Shown: in pieces, positions 8,209 through 17,963 of the stretch
Layout: the number at the start of each line of letters is the position of its first letter
Numbering within the stretch: position 1 is the stretch's first letter
Assembly: GCA_002392915.1 (NCBI GenBank)
Contig: DGHQ01000006.1
Location: 18,133-82,132, forward strand
Direction: 5' to 3'
From: Bacteroidales bacterium UBA3844
GTDB lineage: Bacteria > Bacteroidota > Bacteroidia > Bacteroidales > Paludibacteraceae
DNA: 64,000 bases
Program-made: the position numbers and the translations under genes
Notes under the pieces: generated by a model
Told to the model about the DNA's origin: nothing
What the model saw: the letters and a program-made list of their open reading frames with translations, nothing else
Databases searched by the model: none

Positions 8209-9360
8209 TTAAGAAAAGTCATTAGTGCCGTGCAGTCTCACACTGAATGTCAGTATTTCACTATGTCTGTCGACAGTGACTTTCACTTCATCGCCTGGAC
8301 TGAATCTTGTAAGCCTGTCTTGGATTTCAGCCACTGATTTGACACTTGCATTGTCGACGGCAATGATGACATCTCCGTTCTGCATTCCAGCTTCCTTGGC
8401 TCCTCCTTTCTCTCCTACTTCCACTACATATACTCCATCCAAACGATTTACATTGTTTGCTTTGGCAAATTCGTCTGTGATGTCTGTGATCACTATTCCA
8501 AGCAATGCTCTCTGTACTGTGCCGAATTCTTTCAAATCTGACACTATCTTTGTCATGATCGACACTGGAATGGCAAACGCATATCCTGCAAATGAACCTG
8601 TCTGCGACGCAATGGCTGAGTTGATACCTACCAATTCTCCATTCAGGTTCACAAGCGCTCCTCCACTGTTTCCTGGATTCACAGCGGCGTCGGTCTGGAT
8701 AAACGATTCTATTTTCATATCACCGGACAAAATATTGATATTACGTCCTTTGGCGCTTACAATTCCTGCCGTCACTGTAGATGTAAGATTAAATGGATTG
8801 CCCACAGCCAACACCCACTCTCCTACTTTCAGATCGTCGGAATTGCCTATTTCAATTGGAGACAAATTGTCTGCCTCTATTTTTAACAAAGCCAAATCGG
8901 TAGACGGATCCAGTCCTATGATTTGGGCTTCAAACTCTCGTTTATCATTAAGAGTCACCGTCACACGGTCGGCTCCATGCACGACGTGATTGTTTGTCAC
9001 TATATAGCCAAGATTATCAAGTATAACGCCAGAGCCAGAGCCCACTGGTCGTGGATTGATGTTTTGTTGTCTGCGACGTGGCTGTCCGAAAAATGAGCCA
9101 AACAAATCTTCCAATGTAACAACATTAGATTGCCTGCCTTTGGAATATGTGATGATATGCACAACCGAATTTAGCGATTTCTCTGCGGCGACAGTGAAAT
9201 CAACTCCCGTCGAAACACATTTTGCTGATGAATTTACTGATGTAGACTCTTTTAACAAAGCGTTCGCATCTTCTGACGATTGGCTCGTCTGCACTTTACA
9301 CGACAAAAACAATGTAGAAAAAATGGCAATCGAACATGCCGTCAAAACACTCCTTTTCAT
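8209..9360 (-). CDS. degP: HtrA/DegP-family periplasmic serine protease
   Basis: About 383 residues. The ATG at 9360 is preferred over a TTG three codons earlier because GAAGGGT precedes it. The N-terminus is a signal peptide with a lipobox-like LFLSC, so it may be a lipoprotein. The trypsin-like domain has all three catalytic residues: His in VTNNHVV, Asp in STDLALLKI and Ser in NPGNSGGAL. One PDZ domain follows (about 285-375), where DegP has two, so it is closer to DegS in layout. These proteases degrade or refold misfolded envelope proteins. The gene is monocistronic, with a promoter element at 9387-9394. Confidence 0.92.
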   Translation of the reverse strand: MKRSVLTACSIAIFSTLFLSCKVQTSQSSEDANALLKESTSVNSSAKCVSTGVDFTVAAEKSLNSVVHIITYSKGRQSNVVTLEDLFGSFFGQPRRRQQNINPRPVGSGSGVILDNLGYIVTNNHVVHGADRVTVTLNDKREFEAQIIGLDPSTDLALLKIEADNLSPIEIGNSDDLKVGEWVLAVGNPFNLTSTVTAGIVSAKGRNINILSGDMKIESFIQTDAAVNPGNSGGALVNLNGELVGINSAIASQTGSFAGYAFAIPVSIMTKIVSDLKEFGTVQRALLGIVITDITDEFAKANNVNRLDGVYVVEVGEKGGAKEAGMQNGDVIIAVDNASVKSVAEIQDRLTRFSPGDEVKVTVDRHSEILTFSVRLHGTNDFS

Positions 9361-9386
9361 ACCCTTCAATTTTTGTAATTTCTTTA

Positions 9387-9394
9387 CAAAGATA
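9387..9394 (-). promoter_or_regulatory. Bacteroidetes -7 promoter element for the HtrA gene
   Basis: On the minus strand the bases read TATCTTTG, an exact match to the TAnnTTTG -7 element of the Bacteroidetes primary sigma factor, 27 bases before the ATG. No good TTTG -33 box lies at the expected distance. Confidence 0.45.
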
Positions 9395-9448
9395 ACGAAA
9401 AAATAGATTTTTTATTGTGTGGATATAAAGCTTTTTGGATAGGATTTA

Positions 9449-9456
9449 TATTTTTG
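9449..9456 (+). promoter_or_regulatory. Candidate -7 promoter element for the nucleotidyltransferase/HEPN pair
   Basis: TATTTTTG matches TAnnTTTG and lies 22 bases before the ATG at 9478, implying a very short leader. A -33 box at the right spacing is not seen. Confidence 0.35.
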
Positions 9457-9477
9457 TATGACAAATTAGACTAAAGT

Positions 9478-9795
9478 ATGAATCACGACAAAGAAATAGA
9501 ACAAGGTTTGCTCAACATTGCAAAAAAAAACTCAGGCTTAGCCAAGTTCATATTGTTTGGATCAAGAGCAAGAGGTGACGCTCGCTCTGATTCAGACTGG
9601 GATATTCTTGTCGTTATCAACACAGACAAAATCAGACACGAAGACTATTGCAAATTTGCTGATCCATTCTACGATTTAGGTTTACAATACGACGCTGTAA
9701 TCAACCCAATTCTACAAACATCTGAAAACTGGACAAAATTTTCATATCTTCCTCTGTTTAAGAATATACAAAAAGAAGGGAGAATACTATGCTGA
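9478..9795 (+). CDS. MNT-type nucleotidyltransferase domain protein
   Basis: 105 residues. FGSRARGDARSDSDWDILV is the GS...DxD signature of minimal nucleotidyltransferases of the pol-beta fold, and YDAVINP carries the third Asp. The full set of metal-binding residues is therefore present. It overlaps the start of the HEPN gene by 7 bases. MNT/HEPN pairs are widespread toxin-antitoxin modules, in some of which (HepT/MntA) the nucleotidyltransferase AMPylates and neutralises the HEPN RNase. Whether this pair works that way is inferred from family only. Confidence 0.85.
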   Translation: MNHDKEIEQGLLNIAKKNSGLAKFILFGSRARGDARSDSDWDILVVINTDKIRHEDYCKFADPFYDLGLQYDAVINPILQTSENWTKFSYLPLFKNIQKEGRILC

Positions 9796-10190
9796 CAGAA
9801 GAAGAAAGACAAGCTATCGTAACATACAGATTGGAGAAAGCAGAAAATGCGTTAAAACAAGTGGAAGCAAATATTGCCAATGAATTTTGGGATTTGATTG
9901 CCAACAGATTATACTATGCTGCATATTATGCAGTTACAGCCTTGTTAATCAGTGAAAATCACGAAACGCATACACACAATGGTGTAATAACAATGTTTGG
10001 ACTTCATTTTGTAAAAACTGATAAATTCACAAAAGAAGATCATAGATTATACCAACGTCTTTTCACACAAAGACAAACTGGAGACTACAGTGATAACTTC
10101 TTTCTTGATAAGGAGGATGTAATGCCCCAAATCGAACCTACAAAAAAATTTATCAAGAAAATTTCTGATTACTTATCAGAAAAGCATTAG
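9789..10190 (+). CDS. HEPN-domain protein (partner of the nucleotidyltransferase)
   Basis: A 133-residue all-helical protein. ANRLYYAAYYAVTALL (about 36-51) and RLFTQRQTGDY (about 95-105) are typical of UPF0332-type HEPN proteins. The R-x4-6-H RNase motif of HepT toxins is not clearly present, so catalytic RNase activity is doubtful and it could be a non-catalytic HEPN. It overlaps the upstream gene by 7 bases, indicating translational coupling. The pair faces the end of the VWA/tubulin-like operon on the opposite strand. Confidence 0.8.
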   Translation: MLTEEERQAIVTYRLEKAENALKQVEANIANEFWDLIANRLYYAAYYAVTALLISENHETHTHNGVITMFGLHFVKTDKFTKEDHRLYQRLFTQRQTGDYSDNFFLDKEDVMPQIEPTKKFIKKISDYLSEKH

Positions 10191-10224
10191 TTATAAAGTG
10201 CATCTGTGGATTGTCCCAACAGTT

Positions 10225-12042
10225 TTACGCGATTACAATTCTTCTCACAAAATCGCTCTTTTTAAACGAAGGTATTGTGCCGATAACAAAATTATCTTCC
10301 TGCATATCACAGACGTAATAAACATCATCGTTATAAGAGAATACGTCGTTGCGTAATGCACCACACAAATCTTTGCAGACATTTTCTTTTTCCGCCACTT
10401 CCAATGCCACTCGTCCATCTCGAGTCTGAAGTATATTAACTTTATAATCCATTGTGGTATAGATTGTTGCGGCAAGCATCGCACGATCCATCGCTGTGGC
10501 TTTTTTACTATAAAGTATCTCTTCTGCAGAACGAAGTCTACCTGCAGTCAAACTATTCTCTACCCTTTCAAACGACTCTCTGTCTTGCACAAAATCAAAA
10601 ATCATCTGCATTCTCTGCACACTCGACAATCCTCGTTCAATTGTGATATTATCGATAAACCAACAAATCTTCTTAATATGAATGGAATCTTTCTCCTCTT
10701 CCACAAAATATCTTGCGACATCGGCAGGATCTCCGTCGGAATTCAACAATTCAGAATTGTTGTAATTCTGTGTCAATCTTGCCATTTCGGATCTATCAAA
10801 TTTCAGACGTAACAGCAACTTGTTGTTGGTATTAACTCCTGAGATTGTCCAATCGTAATGGTTGATGGCAAACAATGCAGGGTTTGGATTAGGATCATCC
10901 GCCCCGTCGTCGACTTTATTATCATCAACTTCATTTTGCTTTAACATCGGCAATAAAGGATCATCAACTTTCCATGGCTTGAAATTTTTCTTTTTAAAAG
11001 AACTCCAAGTGATTATAAATAAAAAAAACAAAATAATCCAATTGAGATCCACAGATGTATAGAAATATAGACCAACAAGCAAAAAGAATGACATAGCAAA
11101 TAATGGACCGTTCATACCAGTCCATCTATTCAATAGACTCAAAAACTGGGTGAATTTTGTATTCTTGAAAGACAATTCGACATGAATTTCATGCATGATA
11201 AACCAAATGAGTCCAAATGTCAACGACATAGCAATTCCATGAGGAAGAAATCTTATTGTACACTTGTCGTCTGCAGGATAAGGGATAAATAATTCCTTAA
11301 GAATAAACACCACGATGAATATCATGAGTGAAATGAAACATGTATCATTAATTGATGGTTTATGACGTGAATATCCTCCATCTGTCACAGTTGTGTCTAG
11401 TCGTTTACGGATATCTTCTTTGATGGCAAGGTATCCACACAACAACTTTCGCATAGGAAACAATTTGTCCACATCCTTTTTTTGTTTTCCAAACTCCCGG
11501 ATTTTGTAGACTTCTGTTTCTTCAGCTTTTGTTTCAGAACTGTTTTTCGCTCCCTCCACTCCATCTTCTGGTAGAAGATCCACCTCATCTGGCACAACCA
11601 ATTCAGTCTCTGATGATGGCTTTGTAATAGTAGCTATATAATTATAACGAGAGAAAAAAGCTGCCCCCCAATCTTTTATCGTCTCAAAAGACAATTTTCC
11701 AGCAGATTCATCTGATCCTGTCACTCCGACCATGCATCCTTTGAACACCTCATCGTTCACTATCCAAGATTCGACAGGTTCATAATCGACAACATCGTCG
11801 TCTTCAAATGTCTTTCTTATATGAAGCTCTGCCTTATTATTCTTGATATAGATATGTCCGATTGGATTAACCGTACGTGGGAAATGTCCATCATATATGG
11901 CAAAAGAATCATCCTCACGTACAATCTTACATTTTTCAGCAATTGCACGTGGCCATAATTTGTACCATATAAAGCAAGCCAACGCATATAGTAGCGTCGG
12001 AATCAGGATTCCTCCCAATATCATCAATATTAGATCACTCAT
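10225..12042 (-). CDS. Unrecognised multi-pass membrane protein of the tubulin-like operon
   Basis: 605 residues with no family I recognise. A membrane segment spans residues about 3-28 (LILMILGGILIPTLLYALAC); further segments lie near 240-258, 272-290 and 318-352 (FAMSFFLLVGLYFY, WIILFFLFIITW). Between them is a soluble region of about 210 residues, then a soluble C-terminal domain of 250. Start and previous stop overlap as ATGA (12039-12042), so translation is coupled to the 849-residue protein. It is the last gene of the four-gene operon. The likely role is as membrane platform for the operon's complex (inference). Confidence 0.75.
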   Translation of the reverse strand: MSDLILMILGGILIPTLLYALACFIWYKLWPRAIAEKCKIVREDDSFAIYDGHFPRTVNPIGHIYIKNNKAELHIRKTFEDDDVVDYEPVESWIVNDEVFKGCMVGVTGSDESAGKLSFETIKDWGAAFFSRYNYIATITKPSSETELVVPDEVDLLPEDGVEGAKNSSETKAEETEVYKIREFGKQKKDVDKLFPMRKLLCGYLAIKEDIRKRLDTTVTDGGYSRHKPSINDTCFISLMIFIVVFILKELFIPYPADDKCTIRFLPHGIAMSLTFGLIWFIMHEIHVELSFKNTKFTQFLSLLNRWTGMNGPLFAMSFFLLVGLYFYTSVDLNWIILFFLFIITWSSFKKKNFKPWKVDDPLLPMLKQNEVDDNKVDDGADDPNPNPALFAINHYDWTISGVNTNNKLLLRLKFDRSEMARLTQNYNNSELLNSDGDPADVARYFVEEEKDSIHIKKICWFIDNITIERGLSSVQRMQMIFDFVQDRESFERVENSLTAGRLRSAEEILYSKKATAMDRAMLAATIYTTMDYKVNILQTRDGRVALEVAEKENVCKDLCGALRNDVFSYNDDVYYVCDMQEDNFVIGTIPSFKKSDFVRRIVIA

Positions 12043-14588
12043 GCCTTGTATTCGTAATTAATTCCTCCTAGTTCATCCCACGGAGTAAAGTCTTCTTCTG
12101 TTGAATCGCCAATATATTGTCTGAAAAGCTCATCTTTGTATGAAGACGGTACTTCTTGATTCTGTTTTTCATCCTCTTCATAATTACACTTTAGTCGCCA
12201 ATCTATCTGGTCTTCAACCTTTTGCCATGTCACGACAAATAAATAAGGATCTGTCTCATGATGTTTGCAAACCAACGGTCCGACTTCATATCTGCGTGCT
12301 TCATCCATCTCAAACAGTTCATGTCTGGCTTTCGCCGCAAACTCTTTGTCGGCAGCACGAAGAAGCATAGGCTCCTCATCATTCGTAGTTACAAACATTC
12401 CGTTTAACTCTGCCATCTTGTAAAGAGGACGGAATGTGATGCTGTCGCCATAATCACGGTGGAAATCGGCGAAGTCTTTTGGCACATTCGGCAGATTGTC
12501 CGTGAAACATTTCGCTATGCGACGATGCAACATCTCATAATCCTCATCAGCTTTTTCTGCTTCAAAATCAGCGTCTTCCTTGCCAAACAAACGGTTTCCA
12601 GGAAGTGTCACAATCTCAGATATGAATTTGTCTGCAAACAAATTCTGCAACATATCCTTGTAGTCTGTCTTCGTAAGTTCAGACAATTTACGCGTCTTAC
12701 GATTCAAATAAAGCATCGGCTCAACCAGTTCCGGATTCTTCACCAACGTCTCTCCTCCAAACTTTGCTTGTGTCAAATGTTGGTTGAACATTGTCTCCTT
12801 CACATTAACTGTCCACCAATCAGTTTTTTCCATTGCCAACTCATCTTTAGCCTTATCTATAAGCTTCATGACATGTCGTTTCTGCTGTGAACAGAAATCG
12901 TAGAGATCATTGTAGAGATAATCCACCTGATCCTCATAATCCTGACGCATATTTTTGTTGACTTCAAGCAATGTGTTGGCAAGAAGCATCTTCTTTAATT
13001 TTCTGACATACTTATAGTTACGAAAATACTTCGTAAACGATGCTATCCACGGAATTATGGCTCCAATTGTCACCCAAACCCATGAATATTCCGGTCTCAT
13101 CACATTATAATAAGTGCTATAAGCAGACAAATCCGTTATTGTAGGAAGTATTTCGTTTAAAAGATAAGGCACGACGTTGATAAGCACAAACACAATCACG
13201 ACACTCAACACTGCTGTCTTAGCGATCAATCCGAGCAACGTCGGTTCAAACTCAATTATGGAACTCAATTCTTTCACCAAATCCAAGTTTCTCTGCTGGG
13301 TTGTTCTGTCCGTGTCATCCTTAAAATCAAGGTAGAAATCTTTGATGAATTCCGGACATTTTACCATATCATCCTTGTCCTCTTTTGCCCGTTCCTTATA
13401 TTTGCAGATCTCTTCTTGCATAGTGTCATAATACGCAAGTGTCTGAGGCAGAGTGACATCCGGATTATATGAACTTCCTATAAAATATGAAGCAGACTCA
13501 CGGATTGTACTCGCGGCTCTTTCATAAATTGCCTCACGATTTTTCACCATCGTGTCGACGGATTTGTATCTCAACGAATACGAAATCTGCTGGTGTCGTT
13601 TCACCAATGTGGAAGGAAGATGTTTCAGATATGTCTGGAAATAGTCACGAAGCAGATTGTATCTGTAGAAATTATAAATCGGATGTGGATCAGGATTCTC
13701 ATAAAGTTTGTTGAAGACGTCGCCCAAATCGCATCCAGACTTTAGTTTTCCCTCCACTTTAGCCACATTACGCGCGATTTCATCATCGTCCTTGATATCA
13801 TCAGTTATGTAGTCGTAGTTGAGATTTTCATCTCGCACCAACGCTTTCAATATGTTGCGTCGGATATTCCAGGCATACATGTCGTGTTGGGCCTTGCCAT
13901 CGTAGAACACGGATGCGGCGCCAAGTGAATAGTAGCCATTCTGTGTGGCAAGATCATTGCCAAACACTGTGGCGTCGTTATCTCCACAGAAATAGACAGA
14001 CAGCATATATTGGAACAGCAGATCAGTCAACTCATTGGTTTGCAGCTGACAATAGAATCTGTTTGCGACATACTGGTTTTCCTGATACAACACGACTCTG
14101 GCAAATTTCTTTTTCTCCATCATCGCATTCAGTTGCTCAAGAAACTCCACACATCTGCGTTTGTGCTGCAAGTCGTGCGACTGGTTGATTGCCTCCTTCA
14201 CACATAAAAATCCAGTCTGCTCCAATCCACGATTAAGATGCGTCGAAAGTATATTTCCGAATTTGTCATCCAAAATAGATGGTAACAGATGAAAAATTTG
14301 CTGTGTGAGTTTTTCTTCCGCATTTCCAAGAATACAAACCTGAAGATTGATGAACGGAAATCCCTTTTCAAGGAAATAGTTCACCATACGCTGCCCTTCC
14401 CTCACCGTATATTCGATCATTGCATCAAAAGAATCCTTGTCGGCAATTCCTTTAATGCAACGACGGTTGGCAAGGTTGGTCACACGCCAGCAGTGACGTT
14501 GCTCGCGAGAAAGTTTGCGGAGATTTTCCGCCAACCTCTTGCGAACATCTATATCCTCATTAAGATTTATAACCCAAACAGGTGTCAT
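12039..14588 (-). CDS. Unrecognised large protein with two membrane segments, tubulin-like operon
   Basis: 849 residues, unknown family. Residues 1-445 are soluble and mixed helical. Two membrane segments follow at about 447-475 (AVLSVVIVFVLINVVPYLL) and about 498-515 (WVWVTIGAIIPWIASF), then a predicted coiled or helical stretch and a soluble C-terminus rich in acidic residues. With both segments crossing, N- and C-terminal domains would face the same side, presumably the cytoplasm. Its start shares one base with the stop of the tubulin-like gene (TGATG) and its stop overlaps the next start, so stoichiometry is likely coupled. A direct partner of the tubulin-like GTPase is a fair guess. Confidence 0.75.
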   Translation of the reverse strand: MTPVWVINLNEDIDVRKRLAENLRKLSREQRHCWRVTNLANRRCIKGIADKDSFDAMIEYTVREGQRMVNYFLEKGFPFINLQVCILGNAEEKLTQQIFHLLPSILDDKFGNILSTHLNRGLEQTGFLCVKEAINQSHDLQHKRRCVEFLEQLNAMMEKKKFARVVLYQENQYVANRFYCQLQTNELTDLLFQYMLSVYFCGDNDATVFGNDLATQNGYYSLGAASVFYDGKAQHDMYAWNIRRNILKALVRDENLNYDYITDDIKDDDEIARNVAKVEGKLKSGCDLGDVFNKLYENPDPHPIYNFYRYNLLRDYFQTYLKHLPSTLVKRHQQISYSLRYKSVDTMVKNREAIYERAASTIRESASYFIGSSYNPDVTLPQTLAYYDTMQEEICKYKERAKEDKDDMVKCPEFIKDFYLDFKDDTDRTTQQRNLDLVKELSSIIEFEPTLLGLIAKTAVLSVVIVFVLINVVPYLLNEILPTITDLSAYSTYYNVMRPEYSWVWVTIGAIIPWIASFTKYFRNYKYVRKLKKMLLANTLLEVNKNMRQDYEDQVDYLYNDLYDFCSQQKRHVMKLIDKAKDELAMEKTDWWTVNVKETMFNQHLTQAKFGGETLVKNPELVEPMLYLNRKTRKLSELTKTDYKDMLQNLFADKFISEIVTLPGNRLFGKEDADFEAEKADEDYEMLHRRIAKCFTDNLPNVPKDFADFHRDYGDSITFRPLYKMAELNGMFVTTNDEEPMLLRAADKEFAAKARHELFEMDEARRYEVGPLVCKHHETDPYLFVVTWQKVEDQIDWRLKCNYEEDEKQNQEVPSSYKDELFRQYIGDSTEEDFTPWDELGGINYEYKA

Positions 14589-17500
14589 CAGTCTTTACAA
14601 GTGAAATCCTCAAATGTCTTGAATTTGTCGTTAAGCACACGCAACATCTCTTTCAATGTCTCCATCTCCTGGAAACTCTGGGCTGTACGTGCATCTCTGT
14701 ATTTTGTATCAAGAATTGTCTCGACTTTCTGTTTTGCCTGATTGAATCCCTGAACCAAAATATTGTTGTCCAATGCGTTGACTGCCTGCATATAGCGGTC
14801 GATGAAATTGTCGTAGTGGTCGCTCAAATAGCGTTTTCCAAACTCATTGCTCAACTCTGTGTAGAAGAGATTGCTGTAGCATGGAGTGTATTTGCGTCCC
14901 TTCTCCGCAATGTTGATCTGGATCTTCTTGTCGCCCAAAATCTCAAGCGACAAGTCTGTAGCCCAAACCACCGCATTGTTTTCAATCTCAAATGGTTTTT
15001 GACCATAAACGCCCTCCAAATACGACTTGTCTGGAATGACTACAAATTTTTTCATTGTAGATTCATCGTAGCTGCTTAGAATCATCAGTTTAAGCATTGC
15101 GATAGTTGCGTTTGACGCATCAAGTGGCAACAGACTCTTGATTTCATCCACGTTGCCGCCTGTTCTTGCAAATGCCTGATGGAAATGGTAGTACTCCTTC
15201 TTATCACATTTCTCATACTCCGACTTGATATTATGGTAAGTGCGGTAATACTCGAAATTCATTCCCGTCTTCGCCGTGATGATATAGAACAATTCAGAAT
15301 TGCTATGACCAATAAACTTTTGAGAGCTTGACTCCTGGAAGTTGAAAACCTTCTTTGCGTTGTCTCTATTGTCAGCCACACAGAAATCCCTCTGTTCCAG
15401 AACACCATCCATTTGACCGATGTTGTAAGAGAAGAACAATGTTGGAGCAAGACGTTTTGTCACCTCATCTAGCTGATCTGTAGTAAGTTCGTTGATAAGA
15501 TCTGGCAATTTCTTGTCGTACCATCCATTCACGGCCGAATTTCTGCGGCACATCAAGCCAAACGCTTTGTATGCGAAATTCAGAATATCGTCGATTGTCT
15601 TCTCAGCGCTGCGTTCTGTATTGATGAAGAACTTAGATTTCAGAGTTGCCTCGCCATTTTCATCCAATGCCTCCACAATATAGTTGGCAGACTTCAAATC
15701 TGGCTCAATCTGATTCTTCATTGTATGGAAGAAATCAGTCAACGCTTCTGTAGTAGGCACACGCACATTGCCAGAAACGGCCTCTTTGTCTGGAGTAATC
15801 AGTTTCTCATAATACTCAGCGAACAAGTTGTCTCGTTTCCAACCGTCGCCATTAGCGAATTCACAAATATTTGGCAGGTAGACGGAAGTGATGTCCTCTT
15901 TCTTTGCTCTGAATGTCTCTGCAAGATTCTTGAAACTCTGTTTTGGTCCCTTCTCGCTCAACAATGCAGTCTTTGCAGCTTCCGACAACGCTCTCAAATG
16001 ACGTGCCACAACGTCCAAGAATCCATTTTCACCGTAGCAGAATGATTTGATAAGTTCAAAAATCTTATTCTCGACTAGAATCTCACGTTTAAGTTCCAAT
16101 CCTCTCTTGTAGACGCTGTAAACATTGGCTATGTCGTCGGCGTTGTTGTTGATGTGAACCATCTCAAGGAAAGTTCTCTCCTCAGCTTTCTCTCTTGCTG
16201 AATCAAGGTCACTTTTCTCCTTGCTGCTTGACGATTTCTCATATTTAGTGTTCTGACGGTTCAATTCGCTCTTTGTCTGCAAGTGCGACGCATAATCTGC
16301 GATGATTGAATCCTGAATCATATCCTTGTCCTTGTCGTAGTGGTTGAACAAAGATGTACACTCTTCATCAAGTCGCTCGACAGCTGCAATTGTATTCTGA
16401 AGTCCGATTTCTGTAACCAAATCCTCGACACATGACCAAATTTTCTGCTCAAGTGCATCTTGTGTCGACTTCTGCAATGCGTCGTTGTCCTGATCTTCAA
16501 TCACGTCGGCTAGACTCTGAGTCGTCTTCTTGACTGCAGAATTCATCTTGCCGGCATCAAACTTGTCCACTCGTTTGTCGCCCTCTATCACACCTGCTCG
16601 CGACTCTGAGAAGTTAGTCTTGATAGCCTGAGTCATCTGATTGCGGATTTCGCTGAAATAGTTGTTATCTCCATCAGGATTAAGCACATAGGCATTGATA
16701 GTGTCCTTGATTAGATTCTCGACAACTTTATTCAAGTCCACTTTATTTGCCTTGTCGTTGACTGACTTTCCAAGGATACAGTGTTCAAGCAAATCAGCCT
16801 GAATACGGCATTTCATATAGTCGTCGAAATCAGTGCTTGGCTTCTTCAACGCCACATATCCCATCGGAAGTAGGAAATTCTTCTCAGTGCCAGGAGCCAC
16901 CTCTCCGTCGCGAGTGTTATCCATGAACGACTCAAAACCTCTTGCACCTGGGCCATCGTGAAGATAACATAGAAGTTCAGCTGTATTCGAATACATGCTG
17001 TCAAGATTACCTAGGTTGTTGCCAGCCTCTGTCTGGAAATCAACAGGAATCAAGGCTTCAAATGGTCTGTATGGTAGCGACGTGTTGATGCGCGAATAAC
17101 GGTCGTTCAATGCGAGACGGTGGAACAAAGTGGCTGTCTCTGGCTTCTTCGACCATGCCATCTCCGCCTCCAACTCTGACATAACGGCAAACGCATTGCG
17201 TGGATACTTCTCATTGCGTCCGTTGTGGTCGATATACCACTGCGGCATATACATTGTAAGGATAACCTTTGGATCTGCTTCGTCGATTGTTGCCTTGTGC
17301 ATCATGTTCACGAAATACAACACATCGTTGATGATACCTGAACCTGTGCCTCCCAAACTTGAACAAACGACCCAGTAGCATACCGTGTTGTTGTCGGCAG
17401 CGTTGTCCTCTATCTTATTCAAATCCTGAATATTCTTCACAAGTTTCTCACAAAACTGATCGGCAAGACGGGCGAATGCGGTACGTGATTTCAAACGAAA

Positions 17501-17896
17501 TGCTCCGGCTCCAAATTTCAAAGCTCGGTTATCCATGTGCATAGCCACCTCGTCATCACAAGCCTCTATGATACGCTTGTTGATCTGGATCTCCTGCGCC
17601 GCCTTAGCCTTTTGGTAGATGACGTAAGGATTCTGGGTTCCAAGGTTTATAAGCTCATTCGTGGAAAGCATTTTCACACGTCCGTTCTCATATTTAGTAC
17701 GGAATTTTTCATTAAGGTTGTCAATGTCTCCGGCGTCAGTGTCGATGAACATAAAACGATAGTTGTCATTCATCACGTCAACCTTACTACGGTTGCCACT
17801 GACATTCTGAAGGCTTTCATACACCTTCATCTTGATTAGAGCCACAGTCTTCGAGCCTGCACCTCCACAGCCGATAAAAATATGTTTTCTTGCCAT
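14588..17896 (-). CDS. Tubulin/FtsZ-like GTPase (Tubulin_2 type), 1102 residues
   Basis: The N-terminus IFIGCGGAGSKTVALIK (6-22) resembles the first nucleotide-binding loop of FtsZ and tubulin. FIDTDAGDIDNL (50-61) matches the second loop, and SSLGGTGSGIINDV (179-192) contains the tubulin signature GGTGSG at 182-187. These point to a GTP-binding fold of the bacterial Tubulin_2 family. The protein is far longer than FtsZ (~380 residues), with about 700 extra residues that are helical and unassigned. It probably polymerises or acts as a GTP switch in the cytoplasm. It lies 67 bases after the secreted VWA gene and is coupled to two membrane-protein genes, suggesting an envelope-associated machine. 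Cellular function unknown. Confidence 0.8.
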   Translation of the reverse strand: MARKHIFIGCGGAGSKTVALIKMKVYESLQNVSGNRSKVDVMNDNYRFMFIDTDAGDIDNLNEKFRTKYENGRVKMLSTNELINLGTQNPYVIYQKAKAAQEIQINKRIIEACDDEVAMHMDNRALKFGAGAFRLKSRTAFARLADQFCEKLVKNIQDLNKIEDNAADNNTVCYWVVCSSLGGTGSGIINDVLYFVNMMHKATIDEADPKVILTMYMPQWYIDHNGRNEKYPRNAFAVMSELEAEMAWSKKPETATLFHRLALNDRYSRINTSLPYRPFEALIPVDFQTEAGNNLGNLDSMYSNTAELLCYLHDGPGARGFESFMDNTRDGEVAPGTEKNFLLPMGYVALKKPSTDFDDYMKCRIQADLLEHCILGKSVNDKANKVDLNKVVENLIKDTINAYVLNPDGDNNYFSEIRNQMTQAIKTNFSESRAGVIEGDKRVDKFDAGKMNSAVKKTTQSLADVIEDQDNDALQKSTQDALEQKIWSCVEDLVTEIGLQNTIAAVERLDEECTSLFNHYDKDKDMIQDSIIADYASHLQTKSELNRQNTKYEKSSSSKEKSDLDSAREKAEERTFLEMVHINNNADDIANVYSVYKRGLELKREILVENKIFELIKSFCYGENGFLDVVARHLRALSEAAKTALLSEKGPKQSFKNLAETFRAKKEDITSVYLPNICEFANGDGWKRDNLFAEYYEKLITPDKEAVSGNVRVPTTEALTDFFHTMKNQIEPDLKSANYIVEALDENGEATLKSKFFINTERSAEKTIDDILNFAYKAFGLMCRRNSAVNGWYDKKLPDLINELTTDQLDEVTKRLAPTLFFSYNIGQMDGVLEQRDFCVADNRDNAKKVFNFQESSSQKFIGHSNSELFYIITAKTGMNFEYYRTYHNIKSEYEKCDKKEYYHFHQAFARTGGNVDEIKSLLPLDASNATIAMLKLMILSSYDESTMKKFVVIPDKSYLEGVYGQKPFEIENNAVVWATDLSLEILGDKKIQINIAEKGRKYTPCYSNLFYTELSNEFGKRYLSDHYDNFIDRYMQAVNALDNNILVQGFNQAKQKVETILDTKYRDARTAQSFQEMETLKEMLRVLNDKFKTFEDFTCKD

Positions 17897-17963
17897 ATAT
17901 TATGTGTATTTTTTTCTAATTAATTTTTATTTAGCATTTTGCTTTTATAATTCCTAATTTTCC

